DNA of 64,000 bases from Mycobacterium sp. MS1601 (lineage in GTDB: Bacteria > Actinomycetota > Actinomycetes > Mycobacteriales > Mycobacteriaceae): NCBI RefSeq assembly GCF_001984215.1, contig NZ_CP019420.1, positions 62,001 through 126,000 on the forward strand, given 5' to 3'. A program made the translations under genes and the position numbers. Shown here piece by piece: positions 54,863-62,933 of this stretch. The notes beneath the pieces are model-generated. The model ran no database searches, had not been told where the DNA came from, and saw only the letters and a program-made list of their open reading frames with translations. Every line of letters begins with the position of its first letter. Position 1 is the first letter of the stretch.

Positions 54863-56347
54863 ATGCCAGCCACCATCAACACCTCCGACTACCTGATCGA
54901 CCAGGCCAAGCGCCGGCTGACCCCGACGCTGAACAACATGCCCGGGTTGGGCGCGGTGGAGAAGCGGCTGCGCGATCACGACTTCAAGCAGTTCGTGCTC
55001 GCCGAGCCCCCACCCGGCAGCGGCCTGAAGCCCGTGATGGGTGACTCGGGCGTACCGATCCTCGGCCACATGATCGAGACGTTCCGCGGCGGCCCGGAGT
55101 ATCTGCTGGAGGTCTACAAGAAGTTCGGCCCGCTGCACTACTCCTACTCGCCGGCGCTACCCGCCGTTGTCGCGCTGGGACCTGACGCCACGCAGGCGGT
55201 GTTCTCCAATCGCAACAAGGACTTCTCTCAGAAGGGCTGGGATCCGGTCATCGGCCCGTTCTTCAACCGCGGCCTGATGATGCTCGACTTCGAGGAACAC
55301 ATGTTCCACCGCCGGATCATGCAGGAGGCGTTCACCCGCTCCCGGCTGTCCGGGTACATCGAGCACATCGACCGGGTGGCTTCGCACGTCATCGCCAACG
55401 ACTGGGTGGAAAACGATCCGCGATTCCTGTTCTACCCGGCAGTCAAGGAGCTGACGCTCGACATCGCCTCGGTGGTGTTCATGGGCCACGAACCAGGCAG
55501 CGACAAGGAACTGGTGACCAAGGTCAACGACGCCTTCACCATGACCACCCGGGCCGGCGGCGCCATCATCCGCACCGCACTACCGCCGTTCAAGTGGTGG
55601 CGTGGGCTACAGGCGCGCAAGGTGCTCGACAGCTACTTCGAGGAGCGGGTCAAGGAACGGCGCAGGGCCGAGGGCACGGACATGCTCACGGTGCTGTGCC
55701 ACACCGAGGACGAGGACGGCAACAGCTTCAGCGATCAGGACATCGTGAACCACATGATCTTCCTGATGATGGCCGCCCACGACACGTCCACGTCGACGCT
55801 GACCACCATGGCCTATCACCTGGCCGCCAACCAGGACTGGCAGGACCGGTGCCGTGACGAATGCGATCGCCTGGGCGACGGACCGCTCGATATCGAGGCG
55901 CTGGACAAGCTGGAGACCTTGGACCTGGTGATCAACGAGTCGCTACGCCTGGTGACCCCGCTGCCTTTCAACGTGCGTTCGACGGTGCGCGATACCGAAT
56001 TGCTGGGCCATTTCCTGCCGGCCGATACCACCGTGATCACCTGGCCATCGGTCAATCACCACCTTCCCGAGCTGTGGACGGACCCGGAGAGGTTCGACCC
56101 GGACCGCTTCGCCGAGCCGCGCAACGAACACAAGCAGCACCGCTATGCCTTCGCCCCCTTCGGCGGCGGCGCCCACAAGTGCATCGGCATGGTGTTCGGC
56201 CAACTCGAGATCAAAACAGTGATGCACCGGCTGCTGCGTCGCTACCGGCTCGAGCCCCCGCGCCCCGGCTATCGTGCCCGGCTGGACTACGGCGGCATGC
56301 CGGTACCCATGGACGGGATGCCGGTGACGCTGCGTCCGATTTTCTGA
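54863..56347 (+). CDS. cyp136: Cytochrome P450 CYP136 (Rv3059-like)
   Basis: A 494-residue P450 of the longer mycobacterial type. I-helix FLMMAAHDTSTSTLTTMAY, K-helix ESLR, and heme loop FAPFGGGAHKCIGMVFGQLE. It resembles CYP136A1 of M. tuberculosis; the substrate is unknown, with sterol-like folds suggested for relatives. The ATG at 54863 has AGGAG five bases upstream; a GTG two codons earlier overlaps that site. No ferredoxin gene is adjacent. Confidence 0.92.
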   Translation: MPATINTSDYLIDQAKRRLTPTLNNMPGLGAVEKRLRDHDFKQFVLAEPPPGSGLKPVMGDSGVPILGHMIETFRGGPEYLLEVYKKFGPLHYSYSPALPAVVALGPDATQAVFSNRNKDFSQKGWDPVIGPFFNRGLMMLDFEEHMFHRRIMQEAFTRSRLSGYIEHIDRVASHVIANDWVENDPRFLFYPAVKELTLDIASVVFMGHEPGSDKELVTKVNDAFTMTTRAGGAIIRTALPPFKWWRGLQARKVLDSYFEERVKERRRAEGTDMLTVLCHTEDEDGNSFSDQDIVNHMIFLMMAAHDTSTSTLTTMAYHLAANQDWQDRCRDECDRLGDGPLDIEALDKLETLDLVINESLRLVTPLPFNVRSTVRDTELLGHFLPADTTVITWPSVNHHLPELWTDPERFDPDRFAEPRNEHKQHRYAFAPFGGGAHKCIGMVFGQLEIKTVMHRLLRRYRLEPPRPGYRARLDYGGMPVPMDGMPVTLRPIF

Positions 56348-56358
56348 GAAAGACCGAT

Positions 56359-56817
56359 TTACCGGGCCAGCCGGTTGGCACAGGCGATCACGGCACGCAA
56401 CGCCGACTGGGTACCGTCCTCGGCCCAGGCCATCGCCCACTCGTCGCGAGTGCCGTCGGTGCCGCGGATGAACGTGACGATGTCGCGGCCCATCTGCAGC
56501 TGGTGAAAGTTCAGCATCTCCAGGCCGAACCCGCGCTGGTAGAGCATGTCGGTGAGCGCGGCGATCGATCCGGTGGCCGTTGCCGACCACACCGCCAGGC
56601 CGTCGGCGTGGCGAACGGTGGCAGCGAAACTGCGCACCTGCGGCCCGAAACGCCGCGAGGTGTCGGTGCACTCCCAGCCGATCAGCTCGAGCGGGCCCGC
56701 GGTGTGGCCGTAGGCAGCCAAGAAGTCGTCCCAGGACATCTCCCGGGCCTGTTCGCGCAAGCCGCGCGGCAGCGGCGTCAAGGTGTTGGCGGTGAAGGAA
56801 AGAGTGTGGATGCTCAT
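56359..56817 (-). CDS. Free-standing LeuA-type allosteric domain protein
   Basis: A 152-residue protein resembling only the C-terminus of 2-isopropylmalate synthase: a linker-like part (MSWDDFLAAYG, about 29-39), then the regulatory fold: TATVRHADG-type strand, ATGSIAALTDMLYQRGFGLE, FHQ, and SALRAVIACANR (normally TASLRAVVSAVNR). The catalytic barrel is absent. It may bind leucine or another 2-oxo-acid-derived ligand or associate with LeuA. ATG 56817 is chosen; an in-frame GTG at 56874 would run through the leader structure. Convergent with cyp136. Confidence 0.7.
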   Translation of the reverse strand: MSIHTLSFTANTLTPLPRGLREQAREMSWDDFLAAYGHTAGPLELIGWECTDTSRRFGPQVRSFAATVRHADGLAVWSATATGSIAALTDMLYQRGFGLEMLNFHQLQMGRDIVTFIRGTDGTRDEWAMAWAEDGTQSALRAVIACANRLAR

Positions 56818-56858
56818 GAACCGGTCTTCTCGATCTCGTTGGAGACGACCGACAGGCA

Positions 56859-56917
56859 GTAGCTTGCGACCCACAGCGGGGGGTCGGTCTGGATCAGACC
56901 CCGCTGCGGGGAGCTAC
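56859..56917 (-). promoter_or_regulatory. Candidate structured leader RNA of the LeuA-like gene
   Basis: Nested and adjacent inverted repeats fill these 59 bases: a closing helix GTAGCT/AGCTAC (56859-56864 with 56912-56917) encloses CGACCC/GGGTCG (56867-56872 with 56881-56886), TCTG/CAGA (56888-56891 with 56895-56898) and CCCCG/CGGGG (56899-56903 with 56907-56911). This would be a tight four-way junction 41 bases before the gene start. It could be a cis-regulatory RNA. A start-less open frame passes through it and ends with an ATGA overlap at the gene. Confidence 0.5.
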
Positions 56918-57139
56918 TACGAGAATCAAACGACTGGAGAGAGTCCGCACATCGGCGACACTAGCGGCCCACACCAGCACCGCGCAACCACCTTTCCAGT
57001 CAGATGAACAGATGTCCCGTCGGGGGGCCTGGGCCGATGTACGCCATGAACCACCCGAGCATGCCCAGCCGCCGACGTCCGCCCGGACATCAGATATGGG
57101 CGGGAGCTTCCAGGTACCCCCGAGGTGTCGCCGAAGCTG

Positions 57140-57161
57140 CCGGCGATGACGTCATCGCCGG
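57140..57161. promoter_or_regulatory. Perfect 22-bp palindrome upstream of the hydrogenase operon
   Basis: The arms are CCGGCGATGAC and GTCATCGCCGG, centred at 57150/57151 without spacer (core TGACGTCA), about 250 bases before hypA. An uninterrupted dyad of this length suggests a dimeric regulator site; a terminator for leftward transcription is the alternative, though no T run follows. Confidence 0.5.
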
Positions 57162-57411
57162 TGGCGATCTCCTGATCCCGGTCGACCTGTTGCAAATGAT
57201 TGAATGTGCCCGTCCACCAACCACTTCCATGGCCATCCGAGTGGGCGCCGGCGTGGAAGTGTTCACAGGCCTGAAGAGCTCAGGTCAGCGCAAAACCCCG
57301 CGTCAGGTGGACTGTTCGACGCAGGACGGTCCCCTTCAGGCTAAACCCGTTCACGCTGCGGGAGATGGCAATTGGACACCAAATGTGGCAATCCGGGTGC
57401 ACGATGAGCAG

Positions 57412-57747
57412 ATGCACGAGCTGGCTCTGTGCCAGGCCATCGCCGGGGTGGTGCGGCCACACGCGGCAGGTCGGCATGTCACCGTGGTCCGGGTGCGGGT
57501 GGGAGCGCTGCGCCAGGTGGTGCCACAGTCACTGGAGTTCTGCTGGACTCTGGTCCGCGAGCACGAAAGCATGCCCGATGCCGAACTGGACCTGGAGGTG
57601 GTGGCAGCCGAGGTGAACTGCCGGTCGTGTGCGCAGCGCGGCGTCATCGAGTCGCGATGGGCGGTGCTGTGCCCGGTATGCGGTAGCGCCGACGTCGAGG
57701 TGGTGCACGGCAACGAATTCCTGGTGACCTCCCTGGACGTCACCTGA
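57412..57747 (+). CDS. hypA: Hydrogenase nickel-insertion protein HypA
   Basis: A 111-residue HypA: N-terminal MHELALCQAI gives the Ni-binding Met-His, and the zinc site is C70-x2-C73 and C87-x2-C90 (CRSC, CPVC). It delivers nickel to the hydrogenase large subunit with HypB. The frame is open further upstream, but MHEL is the invariant family start. It precedes hhyS by 160 bases and faces the same way. Confidence 0.92.
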   Translation: MHELALCQAIAGVVRPHAAGRHVTVVRVRVGALRQVVPQSLEFCWTLVREHESMPDAELDLEVVAAEVNCRSCAQRGVIESRWAVLCPVCGSADVEVVHGNEFLVTSLDVT

Positions 57748-57907
57748 TCGGAAGCTGAGATGCATTTGAAATCAACGGCGTTCGGCTCTCCACACACGAT
57801 TGACATCACCGCGCGCCAGGAGTAGAGACGAGAGCAACGCCGCGCAAGTGGGCCGACGGTCGACTCCGGCGGCGCCAGGGGCCCACCCCGCCCCGGAAAG
57901 CTGCAGC

Positions 57908-58963
57908 ATGCCCACGGAAGCAGCAGTCAAAGCGGAAGAAACGTTGATTCACGTGCTCTGGATCAACGCGGGTCTCAGTTGTGACGGCGATTCGGTGGCG
58001 CTGACTGCCGCCACCCAGCCCACGATCGAGGAGATCGCGCTCGGCGCCCTCCCCGGACTCCCCCGCATCGCCGTCCACTGGCCGTTGATCGACTTCGAAT
58101 GTGGTCCCGCCGGTGGCGCGGACGATTTCCTCAGTTGGTTCTTCAAAGCCGACCGCGGTGAGCTCGAACCGTTCGTCTTGGTGGTGGAAGGCTCCATACC
58201 CAACGAAGACCTCCACACCGAGGGCTACTGGTGCGGGTTCGGCAACGATCCCGCCACCGGGCAGCCCATCACCACCAGCGAATGGCTGGATCGGCTGACA
58301 CCCAAGGCCACCGCGGTGGTTGCGGTGGGCACGTGCGCCACCTACGGCGGCATCCACGCGATGGCCGGTAACCCGACCGGGGCCATGGGAGTACCGGACT
58401 ACCTCGGCTGGGACTGGAAGAGCAAGGCAGACATACCCATCGTGTGCGTGCCGGGTTGCCCCACCCATCCCGACAATCTGTCCGAGACGTTGACCTACCT
58501 GCTGTACATGGCGACCGGGCAGGCACCCATGATCCCCCTGGACGACGCACTGCGGCCGACGTGGTTGTTCGGCAACACCGTGCACGAGGGTTGCGATCGG
58601 GCCGGCTACTACGAACAGGGTGATTTCGCGACCGAGTACGGATCGCCGAAATGCATAGTCAAGCTCGGCTGTTGGGGTCCGGTGGTGAAATGCAATGTGC
58701 CCAAACGTGGTTGGATCAACGGTATCGGCGGCTGTCCGAATGTCGGCGGTATCTGCATCGGATGCACCATGCCTGGTTTCCCCGACATGTTCATGCCGTT
58801 CATGGACGAACCACCAGGCGGCAAACTCTCTTCGGCGGCATCGGGCCTGTACGGCTCGGTGATCCGCAGCCTTCGCCATATCACCGGTCGCACAGTCGAT
58901 CACGAGCCCAAATGGCGCCACACCGGTTCCGAACTACTCACCGGCGCCCGTCGCACCTGGTGA
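57908..58963 (+). CDS. hhyS: [NiFe]-hydrogenase small subunit, group 1h
   Basis: A 351-residue small subunit without twin-arginine signal or membrane anchor, so cytosolic or membrane-associated on the inside. The proximal cluster motif is C25-D-G-D28 instead of the usual CxxC, as in the O2-tolerant Ralstonia actinobacterial-type enzyme (three Cys and one Asp). Further ligands lie in VGTCATYGG, VPGCPTHPDN, and the medial/distal region EGCDRAGYYEQGDFA to GGICIGCTMPGFPD. ATG 57908 with GGAAAG upstream. Followed by hhyL after 34 bases. In M. smegmatis this enzyme (Hhy) oxidises H2 at atmospheric levels. Confidence 0.95.
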   Translation: MPTEAAVKAEETLIHVLWINAGLSCDGDSVALTAATQPTIEEIALGALPGLPRIAVHWPLIDFECGPAGGADDFLSWFFKADRGELEPFVLVVEGSIPNEDLHTEGYWCGFGNDPATGQPITTSEWLDRLTPKATAVVAVGTCATYGGIHAMAGNPTGAMGVPDYLGWDWKSKADIPIVCVPGCPTHPDNLSETLTYLLYMATGQAPMIPLDDALRPTWLFGNTVHEGCDRAGYYEQGDFATEYGSPKCIVKLGCWGPVVKCNVPKRGWINGIGGCPNVGGICIGCTMPGFPDMFMPFMDEPPGGKLSSAASGLYGSVIRSLRHITGRTVDHEPKWRHTGSELLTGARRTW

Positions 58964-58997
58964 TCGACCACCCCGCACTACAGAGAGCCCACCTACG

Positions 58998-60794
58998 ATG
59001 ACAACGATCATCCCCGAGCCGTCACACATGGAGCACGAACCCGGCCAGCTCGTCGAGATGTCCTGGGATCCGATCACCCGGATTGTCGGCAGCCTCGGCA
59101 TCTACACCAAGATCGACTTCGACAACCAGCAGGTGGCCGAGTGCAAGAGCACGTCGTCCATCTTCCGCGGCTACTCGATCTTCATGAAGGGCAAGGATCC
59201 GCGCGACGCCCACTTCATCACCAGCCGGATCTGCGGAATCTGCGGTGACAATCACGCCACCTGCTCCTGCTACACCCAGAACATGGCGTACGGAGTCAAG
59301 CCGCCCCACCTCGGCGAGTGGCTGGTCAATCTCGGCGAAGCCGCCGAATACATGTTCGACCACAACATCTTTCAAGAGAATCTGGTAGGAGTGGACTACT
59401 GCGAGAAGATGGTCTCCGAGACCAATCCCGGTGTCCTCGCCGAGGCAGAGCACACCTCAGCTCCCCATTCCGATGCCCACGGCTACCGGACCATCGCCGA
59501 CATCATGCGCGCCCTCAACCCGTTCACCGGGGAGTTCTACCGCGAGGCCCTTCAGGTCAGCCGCTACACGCGGGAGATGTTCTGTCTCATGGAGGGGCGT
59601 CACGTCCATCCGTCGACGCTCTACCCCGGCGGTATCGGCACCACCGCGACCATCCAGTTGATGACCGACTACATGACCCGGCTGATGCGCTACATCGAAT
59701 TCATGAAGAAGGTCGTCCCGATGCACGACGACCTGTTCGACTTCTTCTACGACGCCATCCCCGGCTACGAGAAAGTCGGCCTGCGCCGCACACTGCTGGG
59801 CTGTTGGGGTTCGTTCCAGGATCCCGAAGTGTGCAACTTCGCCTACAAGGACATGGAGCGGTGGGGCGACGCGATGTTCGTCACCCCTGGTGTGGTGGTG
59901 GACGGCAAACTGGTCACCCACTCCCTGGTGGACATCAACCTGGGTATCCGGATCCTGTTGGGGAGTTCCTATTACGATGACTGGTCCGACCAGGAGATGT
60001 TCGTCAAGACCGATCCACTCGGTCACCCGGTGGACCGACGGCATCCGTGGAATCAGCACACCTTCCCCCATCCCCAGAAACGGGATCTCGAGGACAAGTA
60101 CAGCTGGGTGATGTCGCCACGCTGGTTCGACGGCAAGGATCACCTGGCACTGGACACCGGTGGCGGTGCCCTGGCCCGCATGTGGTCTACGGCATTGGCC
60201 GGCCTGGTCGACATCGGGTACGTCACATCGACGGGCCACAGCGTCCAGATCAACCTGCCCAAGACCGCGCTCAAAGGCCCTGTCGAATTCGAATGGCACA
60301 TACCGCAACACGGCAGCAACACCATCGAACGCAACCGGGCTCGCAGCTACTTCCAGGCCTACGCGGCGGCGGCTGCGTTGCATTTCGCCGAGAAGGCACT
60401 GGTGGAGATCCGGGCCGGCCGCACCAAGACCTGGGAGAAGTTCGAGGTGCCCGACGAGGGCATCGGCTGCGGGTTCACCGAGGCGGTACGCGGCGTTCTG
60501 AGCCATCACATGGTGATCCGCGACGGCAAGATCGCCAACTACCACCCCTATCCGCCGACGCCGTGGAACGCCAACCCCCGAGACAGCTTCGGAACGCCAG
60601 GACCGTACGAGGATGCCGTCCAGGGCACCCCCATCTTCGAGGAGAACAACCGGGACAACTTCAAGGGCATCGACATCATGCGCACGGTGCGTAGCTTCGA
60701 CCCGTGTCTGCCCTGCGGTGTCCATATGTACCTCGGTGAGGGAAAGTCATTGCAGCGGATGCACTCCCCCACTCAGGCGGCCACCGGAGAATGA
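58998..60794 (+). CDS. hhyL: [NiFe]-hydrogenase large subunit, group 1h
   Basis: A 598-residue catalytic subunit. Ni ligands: C79 and C82 in RICGICGDNH (L1) and C570 and C573 in DPCLPCGVH (L2). The 22 residues after H576 form the peptide removed by the maturation protease once nickel is inserted, so processing is needed. Start ATG 58998. The next gene overlaps its stop by four bases (ATGA). Confidence 0.96.
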   Translation: MTTIIPEPSHMEHEPGQLVEMSWDPITRIVGSLGIYTKIDFDNQQVAECKSTSSIFRGYSIFMKGKDPRDAHFITSRICGICGDNHATCSCYTQNMAYGVKPPHLGEWLVNLGEAAEYMFDHNIFQENLVGVDYCEKMVSETNPGVLAEAEHTSAPHSDAHGYRTIADIMRALNPFTGEFYREALQVSRYTREMFCLMEGRHVHPSTLYPGGIGTTATIQLMTDYMTRLMRYIEFMKKVVPMHDDLFDFFYDAIPGYEKVGLRRTLLGCWGSFQDPEVCNFAYKDMERWGDAMFVTPGVVVDGKLVTHSLVDINLGIRILLGSSYYDDWSDQEMFVKTDPLGHPVDRRHPWNQHTFPHPQKRDLEDKYSWVMSPRWFDGKDHLALDTGGGALARMWSTALAGLVDIGYVTSTGHSVQINLPKTALKGPVEFEWHIPQHGSNTIERNRARSYFQAYAAAAALHFAEKALVEIRAGRTKTWEKFEVPDEGIGCGFTEAVRGVLSHHMVIRDGKIANYHPYPPTPWNANPRDSFGTPGPYEDAVQGTPIFEENNRDNFKGIDIMRTVRSFDPCLPCGVHMYLGEGKSLQRMHSPTQAATGE

Positions 60795-61678
60795 CAGCCG
60801 ACGGCCAGTGGCGCCAGGTCGGTGACCGGATCCAGACACTGCTGGATGCGGTGGGTTCGCCGGGTGTCAGTGGCCCCGCAGCACGGGAGCGTGCTGAGCT
60901 ACTGGTGCGTGAAGTGGTGGGACTCTACGGTGCGGCACTCACGCGCATCCTGGAGCTCAGTGATCCCGACACCGTAGACCGGTACGCCGACGACGAACTG
61001 GTGGCCAGCCTGTTGGTGGTGCACGGACTGCATCCGCACGATCTCCGCCGGCGGGTCGACGACGCGCTGCAGCGGGTACGTCCCTACCTGGGCTCACATG
61101 GTGGTGACATCGAATTGGTCACCGTCACCGACGATCTCGTGGTGCAGTTGCGCTTCGGGGGAAGTTGCACCGGCTGCCCGTCCTCGGCGGCGACGCTCGA
61201 GTTGGCCGTCGAAGACGCAGTGCGATCGGCGGCCCCGGAGATCTCCGGGATCGAGGTAGTCGGTCCGGATGCCGCAACCGGGAACCTGTTCCCAGCGGAA
61301 TCGTTGTTACGGCAGGTGCATTCCGCCGCGCCCACCCGGTGGCACCCGGTCCCGGAACTCGAGGATCTGGCCGACGGAGAGGTCGGCGGATTCGGCGTGG
61401 ACGGTGTCGCGGTGGTCGCGTGCCGTGTCGGCGGACAGCTGTATGCCTATCTGGACCACTGTCCGCGTTGTGCCAACGGTTTGGCCGGCGCGGTTCTGCT
61501 TCGCCGGGATGACCGCGTACTTCTGCGATGTCCGCTCTGCGACGCCCACTTCGACGTCGTGCGTGCCGGTGCCCAGATCGAGGAAATCGGAATGCATCTG
61601 CAACCACTGCCGTTGGTCCAACGCGACGGGCAGCTGTGCGTGGCGTCGGCCGGCCAACCGAGCGGGGTGCCGGCATGA
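60791..61678 (+). CDS. hhyE: NifU-domain and Rieske-like fusion, hydrogenase-associated (HhyE-like)
   Basis: A 295-residue two-domain iron-sulphur protein. The NifU C-terminal module (about 85-160) has C126-x2-C129 in GGSCTGCPSS. The second domain (about 185-290) is Rieske-like, but the ligand pattern is C224-x2-C227 and C247-x2-C250 (HCPRCANG, RCPLCDAHF) rather than CxH and Cx2H. In M. smegmatis the equivalent protein is required for Hhy activity and is proposed to carry electrons. ATGA overlaps on both sides couple it to hhyL and the DUF5947 gene. Confidence 0.85.
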   Translation: MTADGQWRQVGDRIQTLLDAVGSPGVSGPAARERAELLVREVVGLYGAALTRILELSDPDTVDRYADDELVASLLVVHGLHPHDLRRRVDDALQRVRPYLGSHGGDIELVTVTDDLVVQLRFGGSCTGCPSSAATLELAVEDAVRSAAPEISGIEVVGPDAATGNLFPAESLLRQVHSAAPTRWHPVPELEDLADGEVGGFGVDGVAVVACRVGGQLYAYLDHCPRCANGLAGAVLLRRDDRVLLRCPLCDAHFDVVRAGAQIEEIGMHLQPLPLVQRDGQLCVASAGQPSGVPA

Positions 61679-62295
61679 GCACGCCGTATGAAGTACTGTC
61701 CCGGATCACCAGCCGGCCGGCCGCGGAACCCGCAGGCCAACGGTGTGAGATGTGTGCCGAACCGGTAGCCGACGAACACCGACACGTGGTGGACACCACC
61801 GGCCGGGAGCTGATGTGCGTGTGCCGGGGTTGCCATCTGCTGTTCACCGAACCCGGCGCTGCGTTGCGATACCGGTCCGTCCCCGACCGCCACCTGGCGC
61901 TGCCGGGACTGGTCGACGGGCCTGCGCTGTGGGATGCGCTGCAGATCCCCGTCGGACTGGCGGCGTTGTTCCGCAACTCGGCGCTCGACCGGCTCGTCGC
62001 CGTCTACCCCGGCCCGGCGGGCGCCACGGAATCCGACCTCGATCTCGCCGCATGGCAGGAGATCGCCGCGGCGGACGCCCGGCTGAGCCTGATGGCCGAC
62101 GACGTCGAGGTCCTGCTCCTGCGCGCCACACCCGATGGCACCCAGGCTTTCGTGATCCCCGTCGACCGCTGCTACCAGTTCATCGGTGGTCTTCGGCTGC
62201 GGTGGCGAGGTTTTGACGGTGGGCAGGAGGTCTCGGCGTACATCGACGGGTTCTTCGCCGACTTGGACCGGCGGGCCGAGGTGGTGCCACGATGA
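61675..62295 (+). CDS. DUF5947 family protein, hydrogenase-associated
   Basis: A 206-residue protein. Near the N-terminus is a zinc-ribbon-like pair of knuckles, C24-x2-C27 and C50-x2-C53 (CEMC, CRGC). The remainder (about 65-200) is a globular domain without known motif. DUF5947 proteins occur in actinobacterial group 1h hydrogenase clusters; a role in assembly is inferred only. ATG 61675 overlaps the preceding stop (ATGA); the next gene overlaps its end by four bases. Confidence 0.8.
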   Translation: MSTPYEVLSRITSRPAAEPAGQRCEMCAEPVADEHRHVVDTTGRELMCVCRGCHLLFTEPGAALRYRSVPDRHLALPGLVDGPALWDALQIPVGLAALFRNSALDRLVAVYPGPAGATESDLDLAAWQEIAAADARLSLMADDVEVLLLRATPDGTQAFVIPVDRCYQFIGGLRLRWRGFDGGQEVSAYIDGFFADLDRRAEVVPR

Positions 62296-62933
62296 CCGCG
62301 CTCGGACACGCAGCGTCCTTCGGAGTGCTGGACATCGCACCCGAGCCCTACACGGTGACACCGATGCTCGCGGCCAGGATCGGTGTGGCATTCAGCGCGG
62401 ACGAACCGGTCACGGCCATCGCCCTGCGGGCCCAGGTTCGCATCGAGCCGTCACGGCGCACCTATTCCGACGCCGAGGCCGCCGGGATGCTGGATCTGTT
62501 CGGGCCGCGCCCTCGATGGTCGGACACCCAGCGGTCGTTCCTCTGGATGCACGCGGCCACGATGATTCCCGGATTCACCAGACTCACCCAGGTGACGCTG
62601 CCGCTGGCTTGTACCTACGACTTCGAAGTCGCCGCCGACAAATACATGCACGCGCTGCGCGACGGGCTCGTACCGCTGCAGTTCCTGTTCAGTGGAACCA
62701 TTTTCACCGCGGGTGCCAACGGTTTCACCGTGCACCAGATTTCGTGGGACCGCGAGCATCGTTACAACATGCCGGTGCAGGTGTGGCGTGACCTGATGGC
62801 ACAGCACTTTCCCGACAGCGGCTGGGTGCGGTTGCACCACGACACGGTCTCGGCGTTGGCGCAGTTCAAGTCAGCGCGCGGGCTGCTCGATTTCGACACC
62901 GCTGTCACCACACTCCTGGAGTCAAGCCCGTGA
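62292..62933 (+). CDS. DUF6084 family protein, hydrogenase-associated
   Basis: A 213-residue protein found next to group 1h hydrogenases in actinobacteria. It has a beta-rich pattern with RIGVAFSADEPVTAIALRAQ early and FEVAADKYMHALRDGLVPLQ in the middle. No cofactor motif. The function is unknown; four-base overlaps on both sides suggest fixed stoichiometry with its neighbours. Confidence 0.8.
   Translation: MTALGHAASFGVLDIAPEPYTVTPMLAARIGVAFSADEPVTAIALRAQVRIEPSRRTYSDAEAAGMLDLFGPRPRWSDTQRSFLWMHAATMIPGFTRLTQVTLPLACTYDFEVAADKYMHALRDGLVPLQFLFSGTIFTAGANGFTVHQISWDREHRYNMPVQVWRDLMAQHFPDSGWVRLHHDTVSALAQFKSARGLLDFDTAVTTLLESSP

Larger units (their letters stand above)
56818..57411. other. Gene-free stretch between the LeuA-like gene and hypA
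   Basis: About 590 bases. I see no credible gene: open frames here have poor codon character. It contains the multi-helix element at 56859-56917 and the 22-bp palindrome at 57140-57161. It must hold the promoter of the LeuA-like gene (minus) and that of the hydrogenase operon (plus). Confidence 0.6.

Noticed and set aside
57311-57345. DosR (dormancy) box before the hydrogenase genes
   Set aside because: AGGACGGTCCCC looks similar but the half-site spacing is wrong for the GGGACT-N-AGTCCC motif.
57004-57411. N-terminal extension of HypA
   Set aside because: HypA must begin with the Ni-binding Met-His; upstream residues are not protein-like.
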